Shown here: one piece after another, positions 12,198-22,584 of the stretch | Layout: the number at the start of each line of letters is the position of its first letter | Position numbering within the stretch: the first letter of the stretch is position 1 | IMG/VR virus record: IMGVR_UViG_3300030339_000243 | Span: 1 to 23,256 of that record | Origin: a virus | DNA length: 23,256 nucleotides | Reading direction: 5' to 3' (one strand) | Notes under the pieces: generated by a model | What the model was told of the DNA's origin: nothing | The model's database searches: none | What the model saw: the letters and a program-made list of their open reading frames with translations, nothing else | Translations under genes and position numbers: made by a program

Positions 12198-15100
12198 GTA
12201 CAGAAATTGATGAACGAGTAGTCTCAATGAAATTTGATAACAAACAATTTGAGTCAGGGACTGCAGTTACCATGAGCACTCTTGATCGTTTGAAAAAAGG
12301 TCTAAATTTAGAAGGTGCATCTAAGGGTTTAGAAGGTGTTGGTGCAGCAGCAAAAAATATTTCTATGGATGGATTAGCTAGTGGTGTAGATGCTATAAAA
12401 GTAAAATTCTCAGCATTACAAGTTATAGCTGTTGGAGCACTTTTAAATATCACAAACTCTGCTATGAATGCTGGAAAGAATCTTATTTCATCATTAACCC
12501 TTGACCCAGTAATGGATGGTTTTAAGGAATATGAAACTCAGATGGGCGCTATACAAACAGTACTAGCGAACACTTCTTCTAAAGGTACAACACTTAAAGA
12601 TGTAAATGCAGCATTAGGTGAGTTAAATACATATTCTGATAAAACTATTTATAATTTTACTGAAATGACTAAAAATATTGGTACTTTTACAGCAGCTGGA
12701 GTTGATCTAAAGACCTCTGTAGCAGCAATTAAAGGTATTGCTAATTTAGCAGCTGTATCAGGTTCTAATTCAGAACAAGCATCTACAGCAATGTATCAGT
12801 TATCACAAGCAATGGCTTCTGGTACGGTAAAGCTTATGGATTGGAACTCTGTTGTTAATGCTGGTATGGGTGGTGAAATATTTCAAAAATCACTACAAGA
12901 AACAGCAAAAGTTCATGGTGTCAATATTGATGCTATGATAAAAAAAGAAGGTTCTTTTAGAGAAACATTAAAAACTGGTTGGTTGACAACTAGTGTATTA
13001 ACTGAAACTCTAAGTAAATTCACAGGTGATCTAAGTGCTCAACAACTTAAAGCTCTTGGATATAGTGATAAACAAGTTGTATCTATAATGAAAATGGGTC
13101 AGACAGCATATGAAGCAGCTACTAAAGTTAAAACATTTAGCCAGTTATTAGATACTTTAAGAGAAGCAGTTGGATCTGGTTGGGCTCAAACTTGGGGTAC
13201 TATAGTAGGTGACTTTGATGAAGCCAAAATGTTATTTACAAGTGTAAGTAATACTCTTGGTGGAATTATAGGTGCTTCAGCTACTGCTCGTAATACAATG
13301 CTTACTGGATGGAAAGCCTTAGGTGGACGTACTGCGTTAATAGATGCAATTAGAATAGCATTTACGAATGTAATGGATGTTGTTAAAGCAGTTAGTTCTG
13401 CATTTAGAGAGGTATTTCCTGCAACTACATCCAAACAGTTATTTAATATTACAACTGGATTAAAAAGCTTTGTGTCAAGTCTTACTATGAGTAAATCTGG
13501 TCTTGAAAATATACATAACACATTTAAAGGTTTATTTGCAGTATTAGATATTGGTGTACAAATCATAACATTCATTGCAAAAGCTCTATTCTTAGTTGTA
13601 GGAGCATTCCTTCCAGTAACAGATGGAGTCTATGCCGTAACAGGTGGATTTGGTTATTTCTTAGCAATGATTGACAATGCAATTAAGAAAAGTAATATCT
13701 TTGGTATTGCTCTAACCGGCATCGGTGCAGTTATGGGAGTTGTAAGAAAAATCATAACAACAGCTATTAGTGTAATTGCCCTTGGCTTTAATACAGTAGC
13801 AGATGTTATACGACCAGTAATTGAACAATTTAAAAACTTTGTAAAAACATCTACCTTAATTGCTGATGTAACAGATAAAGTTAAATCTGTATTTATAAAT
13901 ATCGGAAATGCTTTGATACCTTACATTGAGCAATTAAAGACCTTTGTAAGAACTTCGACCTTAATTGAGGACATAACAAATTCAGTTAAAGATGCATTCA
14001 CAGCTGCTTGGATGGCTCTATTACCATATATTGAAGCAGTAAATCATTTTATACAAACATCTACTCTATTTGAAGATGTTGTAAATAGTATTAAAGATGC
14101 CCTAGGACCATACATTGATAAATTCAAAACATTTGTACAAACATCTACTCTATTTGAAGATGTATTAGGTACAATCAAAATGCTGTTTATGGATCTTGGT
14201 GGTGGTATTAAAAATTTAATAGCTAGTATACAGAAACTTAATTTTAATGAAGCTACAGGAGCATCTGATAAACTTAGTACAGCATTTGTATTTTTAAGTA
14301 ACACCGGAGATAAAGTAAAAGAATCTTTCTCTGGTGCAGGAAATAAAATTGAAGGTTTTAAGAATGTCTTAGAAGAAATTGGTGGTGCTATAAAAAGAAC
14401 ATTTGGCCCAGCTATTACATTCTTGATTGATAAAATTAAAGGTTTAACATTATCAGATTTAGGTATAGCTCTTGCTGGTGGTGGTATATTCATGCTAGCT
14501 AAATCATTCACTAAAGCTATAGGCTCAGTAAAATCTGTAACTGATGGTTTCTCAGAAATAATTGAAGGCGTCACAGGATCACTTGAAGCATTTCAAAAGA
14601 AACTTAAAGCAGAGTCAATATTAAAAATAGCAATAGCAATAGGTATACTTGCTTTATCAGTTGTTGCTTTATCATTAATTCCAACTGAGGCCTTATATAA
14701 GGCTTTAAGTGCACTCACAGTAATATGTTTAGAATTATCTTTAGGCATGATGGTATTAGATAAAGCCTCATCTGCCTCTCCAGGATTGCCAACTAAACTT
14801 ATAGCTCTTGGCGTAGCAATTATGTTTATTGCCGAAGCTGTAAAGAAACTTAGTGAAATTGATAATGAGAAAATGAAAACAGGTGTGCAAGGGTTAGCTG
14901 CAATATTAACAACTCTTGCAATATTTATTAAATTTACATCTAGTGCAGCTGGTATACAAACAAGTATTATAGGAGTAGTTGGTATTGCATTAGCAGTATT
15001 AATTCTTTGTGATGCTGTAAAGAAGTTTGGTGCAATTGATCCAAAAGTTATGGACGCTGGAATACAAGGTATTGTTTCAGCACTATTGGTTCTAGGAGTG

Positions 15101-17506
15101 TTCATTAAGGTTATTGGTAATCCAGAACATATGATTGCTGTTGGTGTTGGCATGACCTTAATGTCCGTAGCATTAACATTATTTGCTGGAGCGATTGGTT
15201 TGTATGCTATTATACCTATACCAGTTTTAGCCAAAGGTATGATTGCTATAGGTGTTGCATTAGGTATTTTAGCATTAGCAGCCAGAGCAATGAGTGACCC
15301 AGGAGTTTTAGCAGGAGCAGCAGCTTTACTAGTATTAGCTATAGCGGTTAATGTATTAGTACCAGCAATGGTTATATTAGGACTTCTTCCAATCAAAGTT
15401 ATAGGGGTTGCTCTATTAGCCTTAGCTGGAATATTTGTAGTATTAGGGTTGGCCGGATTAGTATTAGCTCCATTAGCCCCTATTATATTTACATTAGCTG
15501 CAGCCATCGGACTTATTGGTGTAGGAGCATTTCTTTTAGGAGGAGGTCTTATTCTATTCTCTGCTGGATTAGCCGCTTTAACTGTTTCACTTGGTGCCTT
15601 TATTGCAGGTCTTATTGCAGGATTTGTTGTTCTACTTAAAACCATTCCAATGATAGCAAAACTTATAGGTACTGCAGTAATAGCAATAGCCACAGAGATT
15701 GAAGCAGCGATTCCTGCTATACAAGGAGCGGTTATTGCAATAGCAACAGGAATAGTAGCAGTTATCGATGCTCTTATCGATCCAGTTGTAAAAGCAGCTG
15801 TAAAGTTGTTATTAGTATTATTAGTTGAGTTAGCCAAATACATTTTGCCAATGGTTGATGCTGGAATGAAATTAGTTATAGGTTTTATGAATGGAATAAC
15901 TAATAACATGCCACAACTTGTGCTAGCAGCTGCAAAGTTTATGCTAGCTTTTCTAAATAGCATAAACGGCCAGATTCCAAAATTAATCGACGCTGCTGTA
16001 ACTATTGTAATAACATTTGTAGATTCTGTTGCTGCTCAGTTACCAAGAATAATTGAGTCAGCATTGAATTTTATATTAGCATTCGTAAATGGATTAGCAG
16101 ATGCGATTAGAAACAATACTCCAGCTATAACAAGTGCTTGTCTTAACTTAATAACAGCAATTGTTGATGCCCTTAATAGTATGAGTGATATGTTGTTAGA
16201 TGTTGGTATAAATATTGTAAAAGGTATTCTTAGTGGTATGGATAGTATGATGGCAGCTTTGTTTGCTTCAGTAGCAGATTTAGGTGCAGGAATGCTTAAA
16301 TCTATTAAAGATTTCTTAGGCATACATTCTCCTTCAACAGCCTTTGCAGAGATAGGCCAATTTATTTGTCAAGGACTAATCAATGGTATTCTTAACTTAT
16401 CGGCTACTGTTGTTAGAACCGTTTGGAATATGGCGAATGGAGCACTTAATGCCGTTGGTAGTTTTATAGGTAGCTTTGTATCTAGTGGTGTTAATATCAT
16501 AACAGGACTTATTAGAGGTATTTGGAGTTTAGTTGGCAGTGTTTCAGGTACAGTTTGGAACATTGTATCTGGAGCAGCAAATACTGTTGGTAGTTTTATT
16601 GGGACTTTTGTCTCTTGGGGTATTAATATCATAACAGGGCTTATCAGAGGTATTTGGAGTTTAGTCGGTAGTGTATCCGGTACAGTCTGGAACATTGTAT
16701 CTAGTGCAGCAAATACTATCGGCAGTTTTGTTGGGACTTTTGCCTCTTGGGGTATTAACATTATAAATGGTCTTATTAGAGGTATTAGTTCTATGGCTGG
16801 ATCAGTTGCTCAAACTGGGAGGAATGTTGTACAAGGAATAATTAATGGAGTTGGGGGAATGATTGGTGGTTTCACTGACTTTGGTCGAAATGTAGTACAA
16901 GGTATGATAAATGGAATCACTAGTATGGCTGGAGAATTAAAGAAAAAGGCTTTATCAGTATTTTCTGGATTACCAGATGGTGTAAAAAAGATGTTAGGAA
17001 TAGCATCACCATCTAAAGTATTTAAAAAGATTGGTGGATATACTGGTGAAGGATTTGTTATAGGTCTAACAAGTTATGCAAGTAAAGTATCAGATTCAGC
17101 TAAAAATCTTGGACAAGGAGCAGTTAATGCAATGTCAAAAGCTATCTCTGGAGTCTCAGATATAGTTAACATGGGAATAGACCCTAACCCAACTATTACA
17201 CCTGTAATGGATCTATCAAATATTCAAAATGGTAGTAAACAATTATATAGTATGATGAATGGTATAGATGGTTCTGTTATATCAGGGTCTGTCAACTTAG
17301 CAAATAATACTTCTAGGAGTATTCAAGCAAGCACAAATTCTATAGTAGACTCTAAGACATCTCAATCATCTAATGATGCCCCTATTGCTGGAGTAGGCAA
17401 CAATAATGTATTTAATATCAAAAGCACTGATCCTAAACAGGTTGCTGTTGAAGTTGCTAATATTCTCCAGAAGAAAGTGGAAAGGAGTGATGCTACATGG
17501 GCATAG
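12194..17506 (+). CDS. Tape measure protein
   Basis: This 1770-residue protein sets tail length and is thought to be ejected with the DNA; at about 0.15 nm per residue it predicts a tail near 265 nm. The N-terminal part (about 1-280) holds a tape-measure domain with DWNSVVNAGMGG. Residues 549 to about 665 contain four (F)xxTSTLxxDV repeats of 35, 35 and 28 residue spacing. Residues about 809-1225 are highly hydrophobic with many possible membrane segments (for example GVGAFLLGGGLILFSAG), suited to forming a channel in the host membrane. Residues 1422-1553 are three 44-residue repeats (GSFIGTFVSWGINIITGLIRG). No lysozyme or peptidase motif is visible. It overlaps Dit by ten bases. Confidence 0.96.
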   Translation: MSTEIDERVVSMKFDNKQFESGTAVTMSTLDRLKKGLNLEGASKGLEGVGAAAKNISMDGLASGVDAIKVKFSALQVIAVGALLNITNSAMNAGKNLISSLTLDPVMDGFKEYETQMGAIQTVLANTSSKGTTLKDVNAALGELNTYSDKTIYNFTEMTKNIGTFTAAGVDLKTSVAAIKGIANLAAVSGSNSEQASTAMYQLSQAMASGTVKLMDWNSVVNAGMGGEIFQKSLQETAKVHGVNIDAMIKKEGSFRETLKTGWLTTSVLTETLSKFTGDLSAQQLKALGYSDKQVVSIMKMGQTAYEAATKVKTFSQLLDTLREAVGSGWAQTWGTIVGDFDEAKMLFTSVSNTLGGIIGASATARNTMLTGWKALGGRTALIDAIRIAFTNVMDVVKAVSSAFREVFPATTSKQLFNITTGLKSFVSSLTMSKSGLENIHNTFKGLFAVLDIGVQIITFIAKALFLVVGAFLPVTDGVYAVTGGFGYFLAMIDNAIKKSNIFGIALTGIGAVMGVVRKIITTAISVIALGFNTVADVIRPVIEQFKNFVKTSTLIADVTDKVKSVFINIGNALIPYIEQLKTFVRTSTLIEDITNSVKDAFTAAWMALLPYIEAVNHFIQTSTLFEDVVNSIKDALGPYIDKFKTFVQTSTLFEDVLGTIKMLFMDLGGGIKNLIASIQKLNFNEATGASDKLSTAFVFLSNTGDKVKESFSGAGNKIEGFKNVLEEIGGAIKRTFGPAITFLIDKIKGLTLSDLGIALAGGGIFMLAKSFTKAIGSVKSVTDGFSEIIEGVTGSLEAFQKKLKAESILKIAIAIGILALSVVALSLIPTEALYKALSALTVICLELSLGMMVLDKASSASPGLPTKLIALGVAIMFIAEAVKKLSEIDNEKMKTGVQGLAAILTTLAIFIKFTSSAAGIQTSIIGVVGIALAVLILCDAVKKFGAIDPKVMDAGIQGIVSALLVLGVFIKVIGNPEHMIAVGVGMTLMSVALTLFAGAIGLYAIIPIPVLAKGMIAIGVALGILALAARAMSDPGVLAGAAALLVLAIAVNVLVPAMVILGLLPIKVIGVALLALAGIFVVLGLAGLVLAPLAPIIFTLAAAIGLIGVGAFLLGGGLILFSAGLAALTVSLGAFIAGLIAGFVVLLKTIPMIAKLIGTAVIAIATEIEAAIPAIQGAVIAIATGIVAVIDALIDPVVKAAVKLLLVLLVELAKYILPMVDAGMKLVIGFMNGITNNMPQLVLAAAKFMLAFLNSINGQIPKLIDAAVTIVITFVDSVAAQLPRIIESALNFILAFVNGLADAIRNNTPAITSACLNLITAIVDALNSMSDMLLDVGINIVKGILSGMDSMMAALFASVADLGAGMLKSIKDFLGIHSPSTAFAEIGQFICQGLINGILNLSATVVRTVWNMANGALNAVGSFIGSFVSSGVNIITGLIRGIWSLVGSVSGTVWNIVSGAANTVGSFIGTFVSWGINIITGLIRGIWSLVGSVSGTVWNIVSSAANTIGSFVGTFASWGINIINGLIRGISSMAGSVAQTGRNVVQGIINGVGGMIGGFTDFGRNVVQGMINGITSMAGELKKKALSVFSGLPDGVKKMLGIASPSKVFKKIGGYTGEGFVIGLTSYASKVSDSAKNLGQGAVNAMSKAISGVSDIVNMGIDPNPTITPVMDLSNIQNGSKQLYSMMNGIDGSVISGSVNLANNTSRSIQASTNSIVDSKTSQSSNDAPIAGVGNNNVFNIKSTDPKQVAVEVANILQKKVERSDATWA
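14052..14163 (+). repeat. 28-base exact direct repeat in the tape measure gene
   Basis: TACAAACATCTACTCTATTT followed by GAAGATGT occurs identically at 14052-14079 and 14136-14163, 84 bases apart. It encodes the last two of four TSTLxxDV repeats. The exact DNA match suggests a recent duplication or gene conversion, since the two earlier copies (from 13838 and 13943) have diverged. Confidence 0.85.
16457..16852 (+). repeat. Three 132-base (44-residue) repeats in the tape measure gene
   Basis: Units start at 16457, 16589 and 16721. Units one and two are close in DNA (both contain ATTAGAGGTATTTGGAGTTT or a one-base variant), while the second half of unit three diverges (SSMAGSVAQTGRN). Each unit encodes GSFIG.F..WGINII.GLIRG and a SGTVWNIVS.AANT part. 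Gain or loss of one unit would change predicted tail length by about 6-7 nm. Confidence 0.85.
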
Positions 17507-18213
17507 TTACATTTAATCATATATCATCTGATGTTCATCATATTCAGGTTGAGACTCCTCCTGATTATGAGACAGCAGAAAGAGATTATAATGTTCAACA
17601 TATTCTTGGACGAAACGGGGATATAGTTCAAGATACAGGTTCTTATAAGAATGTTCCTCGTAGTTATAAAGTTGCAATAGGTTCTTATGAGGAAGAATAT
17701 AGTGTAATGGCTAATAGAATTTCCAAATGGTTACATTCTGGATCAGGCTACTTAAGATTAGAAGATTCATATGAACCAGATTATTATAGGTTAGCCATGT
17801 ATATGGAAAGTGGTTCATTATCAAATTTATATGGGCATGCAGGAAGAACTACAATAAATTTTAATTGTAAACCTCAAAGATTCCTTAAAAGTGGAGAAGT
17901 AGAAACTACCTTTTATACATTAGGGAAGATACTAAACCCAAGTGATCAGGTAGCCTTGCCAATTATAACAGTAGTAGGAGATGGACCTGGAGTACTAACA
18001 ATAGGTTCATATACTATAACAATGTCTCAAATTACAAATAAAGTGACAATTAATTGTGAAATTGAAGACGCATATGATGGAACTCTAAATCAAAATAGTT
18101 ACATAATAGTAGCTAATAAACTATTTCCTAAATTACAGTTAGGAGAAACTGATATATCATTTTCCGGAGGAATAACCTCTGTGAGAATTATGCCAAGGTG
18201 GTGGACTTTATGA
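17497..18213 (+). CDS. Distal tail protein (Dit)
   Basis: This 238-residue protein starts at ATG 17497 after AAAGGAG (17481-17487) inside the tape measure gene. The N-terminal half matches Dit-type ring proteins: DYETAERDYNVQHILGRNGD, then DTGSYKNVPRSYKV, an AMYMESGSLSNLYGHAGRTTINFNCKP region (given in parts) and PQRFLKSG. The C-terminal 95 residues form a second beta domain with PIITVVGDGPG and an ISFSGGITSVRIMPRWWTL end, typical of the Dit galectin-like part. Dit forms the hexameric hub that joins the tail tube to the tip protein. The order tape measure, Dit, Tal is standard. Its stop overlaps the next start as ATGA. Confidence 0.88.
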   Translation: MGIVTFNHISSDVHHIQVETPPDYETAERDYNVQHILGRNGDIVQDTGSYKNVPRSYKVAIGSYEEEYSVMANRISKWLHSGSGYLRLEDSYEPDYYRLAMYMESGSLSNLYGHAGRTTINFNCKPQRFLKSGEVETTFYTLGKILNPSDQVALPIITVVGDGPGVLTIGSYTITMSQITNKVTINCEIEDAYDGTLNQNSYIIVANKLFPKLQLGETDISFSGGITSVRIMPRWWTL

Positions 18214-21200
18214 TTACTTTATTTAATTCTGAAGAACTGGTATTTGAAACTAATGGTTTAGGTCCTTTGTCTGATAGTGTATCTTGTATTGTAAATGAGG
18301 AAGGGAATGGTATATATGAATTAGAACTTGTTTATCCAATGACAGGTATTCATTATTCAGATTTAGGATTGAGAAAAATAATATTAGCTAAACCTAATCC
18401 ATATTCTGATCCTCAACCATTTAGGATATATAGCATATCAAAACCTTTAGATGGTGTTGTAACAATAAACGCTGAGCATGTACGTTACGATTTATCAGGG
18501 TATCCTGTTCCACCATTTGCATGCTCAAATATTGAAAATACAATGGTAATGATAGCAAATACTGCTCCAGTTTCTTGTCCTTTCTCATTTACCACGAATA
18601 AACGAACAGAGGGAAATATAGAAACACTAGTACCATGGAGTATTAGTTCTATACTTGGTGGTCCTATACTAGATACTTATGGCGGAGAATATGAATTTGA
18701 TAAATTTAATGTTAAGTTATTTAATGAACGAGGAGTTAATAGAGGAGTTACAATTCGTTATGGGAAAAACTTAGTTAGTCTAAAGCAAGAAGAGAATTGT
18801 AGTTCTGTATATACCGGAGTGTATCCTTATTGGTATTCTCAGAAAGATGGATTAGTCCAACTTGAAGAAAAACTATTAAATACCCCTGGTACTTATGACT
18901 TTGTTAGAATAATGCCATTAGAATTATCATCAAATTGGTCAGAGAAACCTGCAGTTGAAGCATTAAGAGCCGCAGCGCTTGAATATATTACGACCAATAA
19001 TATTGGTGTGCCAAAAGTATCAATTGAAGTAGAGTTTGCGCAATTATCACAAGATCCTGAGTTTAAAGACTTAGCTATACTAGAAACTGTTAATTTATGG
19101 GATACAGTTACAGTTGAATTTCCAGCATTAGGAGTCAGTGCAACAGCAAGATGCATAAAAACTGAGTATAATGCATTAACTGATAAATATACAAAACTAG
19201 ATCTTGGAGATGTTAAATCTAATTTAGCAACTACAATATCATCAGGTGGACAAATAATAAATAAAAAAGTTGATGCTCTAGAAACATTCTTTACTACTGA
19301 GATAGATAATGTAAAAATTGATGTAGCAGATATACAATTTGCTATAATAGGAGTAGTTAAGGTTGGAGATTTAGATGCTAATTATGCACATATTACAACA
19401 GGTGTGATTGATAATGCTACAATAGATTATGGTAATGTTAATAATTTATCAAGTCAAGTAGCTACAATAGCCTCAGCAGTTATGGGGAGTGTTATAATTG
19501 GTCATGCCCAGATATCAGATGTGGATATTAGTTCTTTAAATGCCGGGACAATTGATACAACTAAAATACAGTTATCAGGTGCAGATGGACGATTGCTTAT
19601 AAATGGCAATAGAATACAATTATTTGATACAATGGCTGATGGAGTAACATTATTTGAACGAATATCTATTGGTGATGTTAATTTTGATGGGTCAGTTATC
19701 GGTATAAGAATAAGAGGTGATGATGGGGTTACACTCTTATATGATGAAAAAGGTCAAACAAAAGAAGGATTTACAGATGGTTATGGTAAACTTGTAGATG
19801 CCTCATTAGATCCTAAAAAGATTGATATAAGTAAAGTAATATCAATGATAAATGCTAATGGTTCTATTACAATCAATAGTTCCAAAATACAAATGACCAC
19901 TAACACATTAGACGTAGAATTTAGGTCAATTACAACATTAGTAAATGATATAAACACTATTGTTGGGACCCAGACTACAAATATTGCAGCTAACACTCAG
20001 GCTATAAAATTAAGTGCAACGTCTACTCAATTAGATGCAACGAATACTGCCGTGGCAGCAGCTTATAATAAAGCTAGTCAAGGAGTATCAGATGCAGCAG
20101 CAGCACAAGCTAAAGCAGATCAAAGTTTATCTGATGCTAGTGCAGCTCAGACTCAAGCTGATTTAGGAGTTGCTAATGCAGCAACAGCAATCTCTAATGC
20201 AGCAACAGCAATCTCTAATGCAGCAACAGCTCAGACCCAAGCTAATGCCGCAATCTCTAATGCAGCAACAGCTCAGACCCAAGCCAACTTAGGTGTTACT
20301 AACGCAGCTACAGCACAAGCTAAGGCAGATCAAGGAGTGTTGGACGCAGCAACAGCACAAACTAATGCAGCACAAGCTATACTAGACGCAGCGACTGCTC
20401 AGACCCAAGCTAACTTAGGAGTTACTAATGCTGACATAGCATCTTCTGCAGCAGCACAAGCCCAAACAACAGCTAATATTGCCAAAACATATACTGATAA
20501 TTTGGCTCTGGATTCAGTTATAACTCCAGATGAGAAACTTGATTTAAAGCAACAATGGACACTTATAGTATCAGAAGCTACAGTAACAACTGGTAAAATA
20601 CCAGCACAAGCAATTGCATTTGGTGTCGATCATAATATATTTGACACAGCATATAATGATTTGAATACTTATTTGAATACCACACTAACCGTATTTTCTT
20701 CTATGACTACAATTACTTCAGATATTGTTAGATCTACATGGGATTCAAAATGGACTACTTATTACAATGCTAGAACTGACTTACTTAATTTAATTGCCTC
20801 TACAGCTAAGGAAAGAGCTGAATTAGGAGTTACCAATGCTACAACAGCTTTAAATAACGCCGCAACAGCTCAGACTCAGGCTAATACAGCTACTAGCGAC
20901 GCAGCAACAGCTCAGACTAAAGCTAATACAGCTACGACTAACGCTGCAAACGCTCAGATTCAGGCTAACTTAGGAGTTGCTAATGCATCTACAGCTCAGA
21001 TTCAGGCTAATACAGCTACAAGTAACGCAGCAACAGCTCAGACTCAAGCTACTAAGGGTGTTACAGATGCAGCAACAGCTCAGACTCAAGCTACTAAGGG
21101 TGTTACAGATGCAGCTACGGCACAAGCACAAGCAAATAAAGGTGTGACTGATGCTAAGACTGCATTAGATGCGGCAACTGCTGTAGCATCGAATCTAACA

Positions 21201-22556
21201 ACTAATTATTCAACTAGTACAGTAACAGCTACTAATATAACAAATGCAGTAAGTGCTGTTACAACTAATATAACAAATAATTATTCAACAACAACTGCAA
21301 TGAACTCTGCAATCTCTATTAGTGCTAGTGGCATACTAAGCACCGTTTCATCTACATATGCTACGAATACTACAGTTAATGGTAAAGTATCATCTACGAC
21401 ATATAATTCTTATATTGCACAGACAGCCCAAGATATAGACTTAAAAGCTGATAAACTAACATTAAATGGTTATGTTACCATAACAGCCATTGGCGTTGCA
21501 GGAAGTGTTACTATCAATGGTGGAAACATTAAAGGTGGAACACTTGTACTAGGTGGTGCTGATAATATAAGCGGTGCATTAACTATGAATGATGCTAATG
21601 GCAATATTATTGGAAGTATAACTAAAGATGGATTAGCTATCATGATAGGTAAAATTCAAATACAGAGTTCAACAGGACAATGGTATGGACAAGGAGGAAG
21701 TACTGATAGTACATTAACCTTAGATGGTGGTTTGTACGGTAATTTCTATATACCAGAGAGTGCTGTACAAGGATCTAGAATAGCTGATATTGTTTATATA
21801 TATCCTTCTGGTCTTGATCTAACTTTACATTCTGGTGGTGATAGATATGGATATGGTGTAGAGAATGAAATAGCATATCGATGTTTTATGGTTAGACATA
21901 TGTTTAATGGAGATTCAAGTCCAATGGGTTACTACTATGAATCATCAGGTACTACCGATTCTAATCATACTGGAACAATAATTTATTCGCAAAAGCAATT
22001 AATGTTTCATGCGGGTAGAACAGCAAATATAAATGACCCATCTTTGACTATAAATAATGAGGGAGTTCTTGTAGTTCCAAGAACAATAGTTGCTTCTGGT
22101 GGAATTAAAATTGGTGGTGATTATAGTTATTGTGGGATATTAAGTGGAAATGGTGATAATGCAACTTTTACTGCATATAATATGGCTATTAACTCTTGGT
22201 ATGGAATTGGGTTTACAAGTTATGATAATATTTGTAGAATCGTTATGGATACAAGAGCTGGAAATTTAAGTATTACTGGGAATTTAACAGCTACTTTTAT
22301 TAATGGTATGTATCTAGGAGCAGTTGGTAAAGATATAAGTGGTGCAAATTTAAACGATTATGTTGCTGCAGGGATGTTCAGAGGTTGTAATTTAGTAAAT
22401 GCTCCAGCTGGATGGGCTAATGCTTGGTTTTATTTATTTGTTCAAGGTCATGATGCTAGTGGATGGTGCTCACAAAGATTAGACTCATATACTGAAAATA
22501 TATTCTTCACAAGGAAAAAAGTTAATGGTGTATGGGGTACATGGAAACAATATTAA
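18210..22556 (+). CDS. Tail-tip protein (Tal-like) fused to receptor-binding fibre
   Basis: ATG 18210 is preferred over the GTG at 18198 because AAGGTGG precedes it; the product is 1448 residues. Residues 1 to about 340 match the tail endopeptidase/minor structural protein N-terminus that plugs the tail below Dit. Residues about 380-600 are beta-rich with repeated 'INGNRIQL' and 'INSSKIQM' type units, likely fibre shaft. Residues 629-744 and 884-993 are Ala/Thr/Gln coiled coils with 14-residue repeats (AATAQTQANLGVTN). Between them lies a helical domain with ITPDEKLDLKQQW that I recall from other tail fibres. The end (about 1378-1448: LNDYVAAGMF, NIFFTRKKVNGVWGTW) resembles a pyocin-knob domain, likely binding surface sugars. 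No cell-wall hydrolase motif is visible. Confidence 0.87.
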   Translation: MITLFNSEELVFETNGLGPLSDSVSCIVNEEGNGIYELELVYPMTGIHYSDLGLRKIILAKPNPYSDPQPFRIYSISKPLDGVVTINAEHVRYDLSGYPVPPFACSNIENTMVMIANTAPVSCPFSFTTNKRTEGNIETLVPWSISSILGGPILDTYGGEYEFDKFNVKLFNERGVNRGVTIRYGKNLVSLKQEENCSSVYTGVYPYWYSQKDGLVQLEEKLLNTPGTYDFVRIMPLELSSNWSEKPAVEALRAAALEYITTNNIGVPKVSIEVEFAQLSQDPEFKDLAILETVNLWDTVTVEFPALGVSATARCIKTEYNALTDKYTKLDLGDVKSNLATTISSGGQIINKKVDALETFFTTEIDNVKIDVADIQFAIIGVVKVGDLDANYAHITTGVIDNATIDYGNVNNLSSQVATIASAVMGSVIIGHAQISDVDISSLNAGTIDTTKIQLSGADGRLLINGNRIQLFDTMADGVTLFERISIGDVNFDGSVIGIRIRGDDGVTLLYDEKGQTKEGFTDGYGKLVDASLDPKKIDISKVISMINANGSITINSSKIQMTTNTLDVEFRSITTLVNDINTIVGTQTTNIAANTQAIKLSATSTQLDATNTAVAAAYNKASQGVSDAAAAQAKADQSLSDASAAQTQADLGVANAATAISNAATAISNAATAQTQANAAISNAATAQTQANLGVTNAATAQAKADQGVLDAATAQTNAAQAILDAATAQTQANLGVTNADIASSAAAQAQTTANIAKTYTDNLALDSVITPDEKLDLKQQWTLIVSEATVTTGKIPAQAIAFGVDHNIFDTAYNDLNTYLNTTLTVFSSMTTITSDIVRSTWDSKWTTYYNARTDLLNLIASTAKERAELGVTNATTALNNAATAQTQANTATSDAATAQTKANTATTNAANAQIQANLGVANASTAQIQANTATSNAATAQTQATKGVTDAATAQTQATKGVTDAATAQAQANKGVTDAKTALDAATAVASNLTTNYSTSTVTATNITNAVSAVTTNITNNYSTTTAMNSAISISASGILSTVSSTYATNTTVNGKVSSTTYNSYIAQTAQDIDLKADKLTLNGYVTITAIGVAGSVTINGGNIKGGTLVLGGADNISGALTMNDANGNIIGSITKDGLAIMIGKIQIQSSTGQWYGQGGSTDSTLTLDGGLYGNFYIPESAVQGSRIADIVYIYPSGLDLTLHSGGDRYGYGVENEIAYRCFMVRHMFNGDSSPMGYYYESSGTTDSNHTGTIIYSQKQLMFHAGRTANINDPSLTINNEGVLVVPRTIVASGGIKIGGDYSYCGILSGNGDNATFTAYNMAINSWYGIGFTSYDNICRIVMDTRAGNLSITGNLTATFINGMYLGAVGKDISGANLNDYVAAGMFRGCNLVNAPAGWANAWFYLFVQGHDASGWCSQRLDSYTENIFFTRKKVNGVWGTWKQY
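20094..20442 (+). repeat. Heptad-encoding DNA repeats, first coiled-coil block
   Basis: About eight units of 42 bases (14 residues, two heptads) encode AATAQTQANLGVTN-type segments. The half-unit GCAGCAACAGCAATCTCTAA is repeated in tandem at 21-base spacing near 20177-20219. The register is kept at multiples of seven residues, as needed for a trimeric coiled coil. Confidence 0.85.
20859..21152 (+). repeat. Heptad-encoding DNA repeats, second block, with exact tandem duplication
   Basis: Seven 42-base units encode AATAQTQANTATSD-type segments. Units 21027-21068 and 21069-21110 are identical over all 42 bases, a likely recent duplication by slippage or recombination. The same motifs occur in the first block, so the two blocks could recombine and delete the domain between them. 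Confidence 0.9.
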
Positions 22557-22584
22557 AAATAAAATAAAAAAGGGGATATTAATA

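Noticed and set aside
14593-15963. Long open frame on the minus strand inside the tape measure gene (456 codons)
   Set aside because: It is antisense to a hydrophobic repetitive gene whose biased codons suppress stops on the other strand; it has no plausible ribosome binding site and a low-complexity Ala/Ile/Pro/Thr product.
20094-21152. CRISPR-like regular repeats
   Set aside because: The repeats are coding, without unique spacers, and encode heptads of a coiled coil inside a single long gene.
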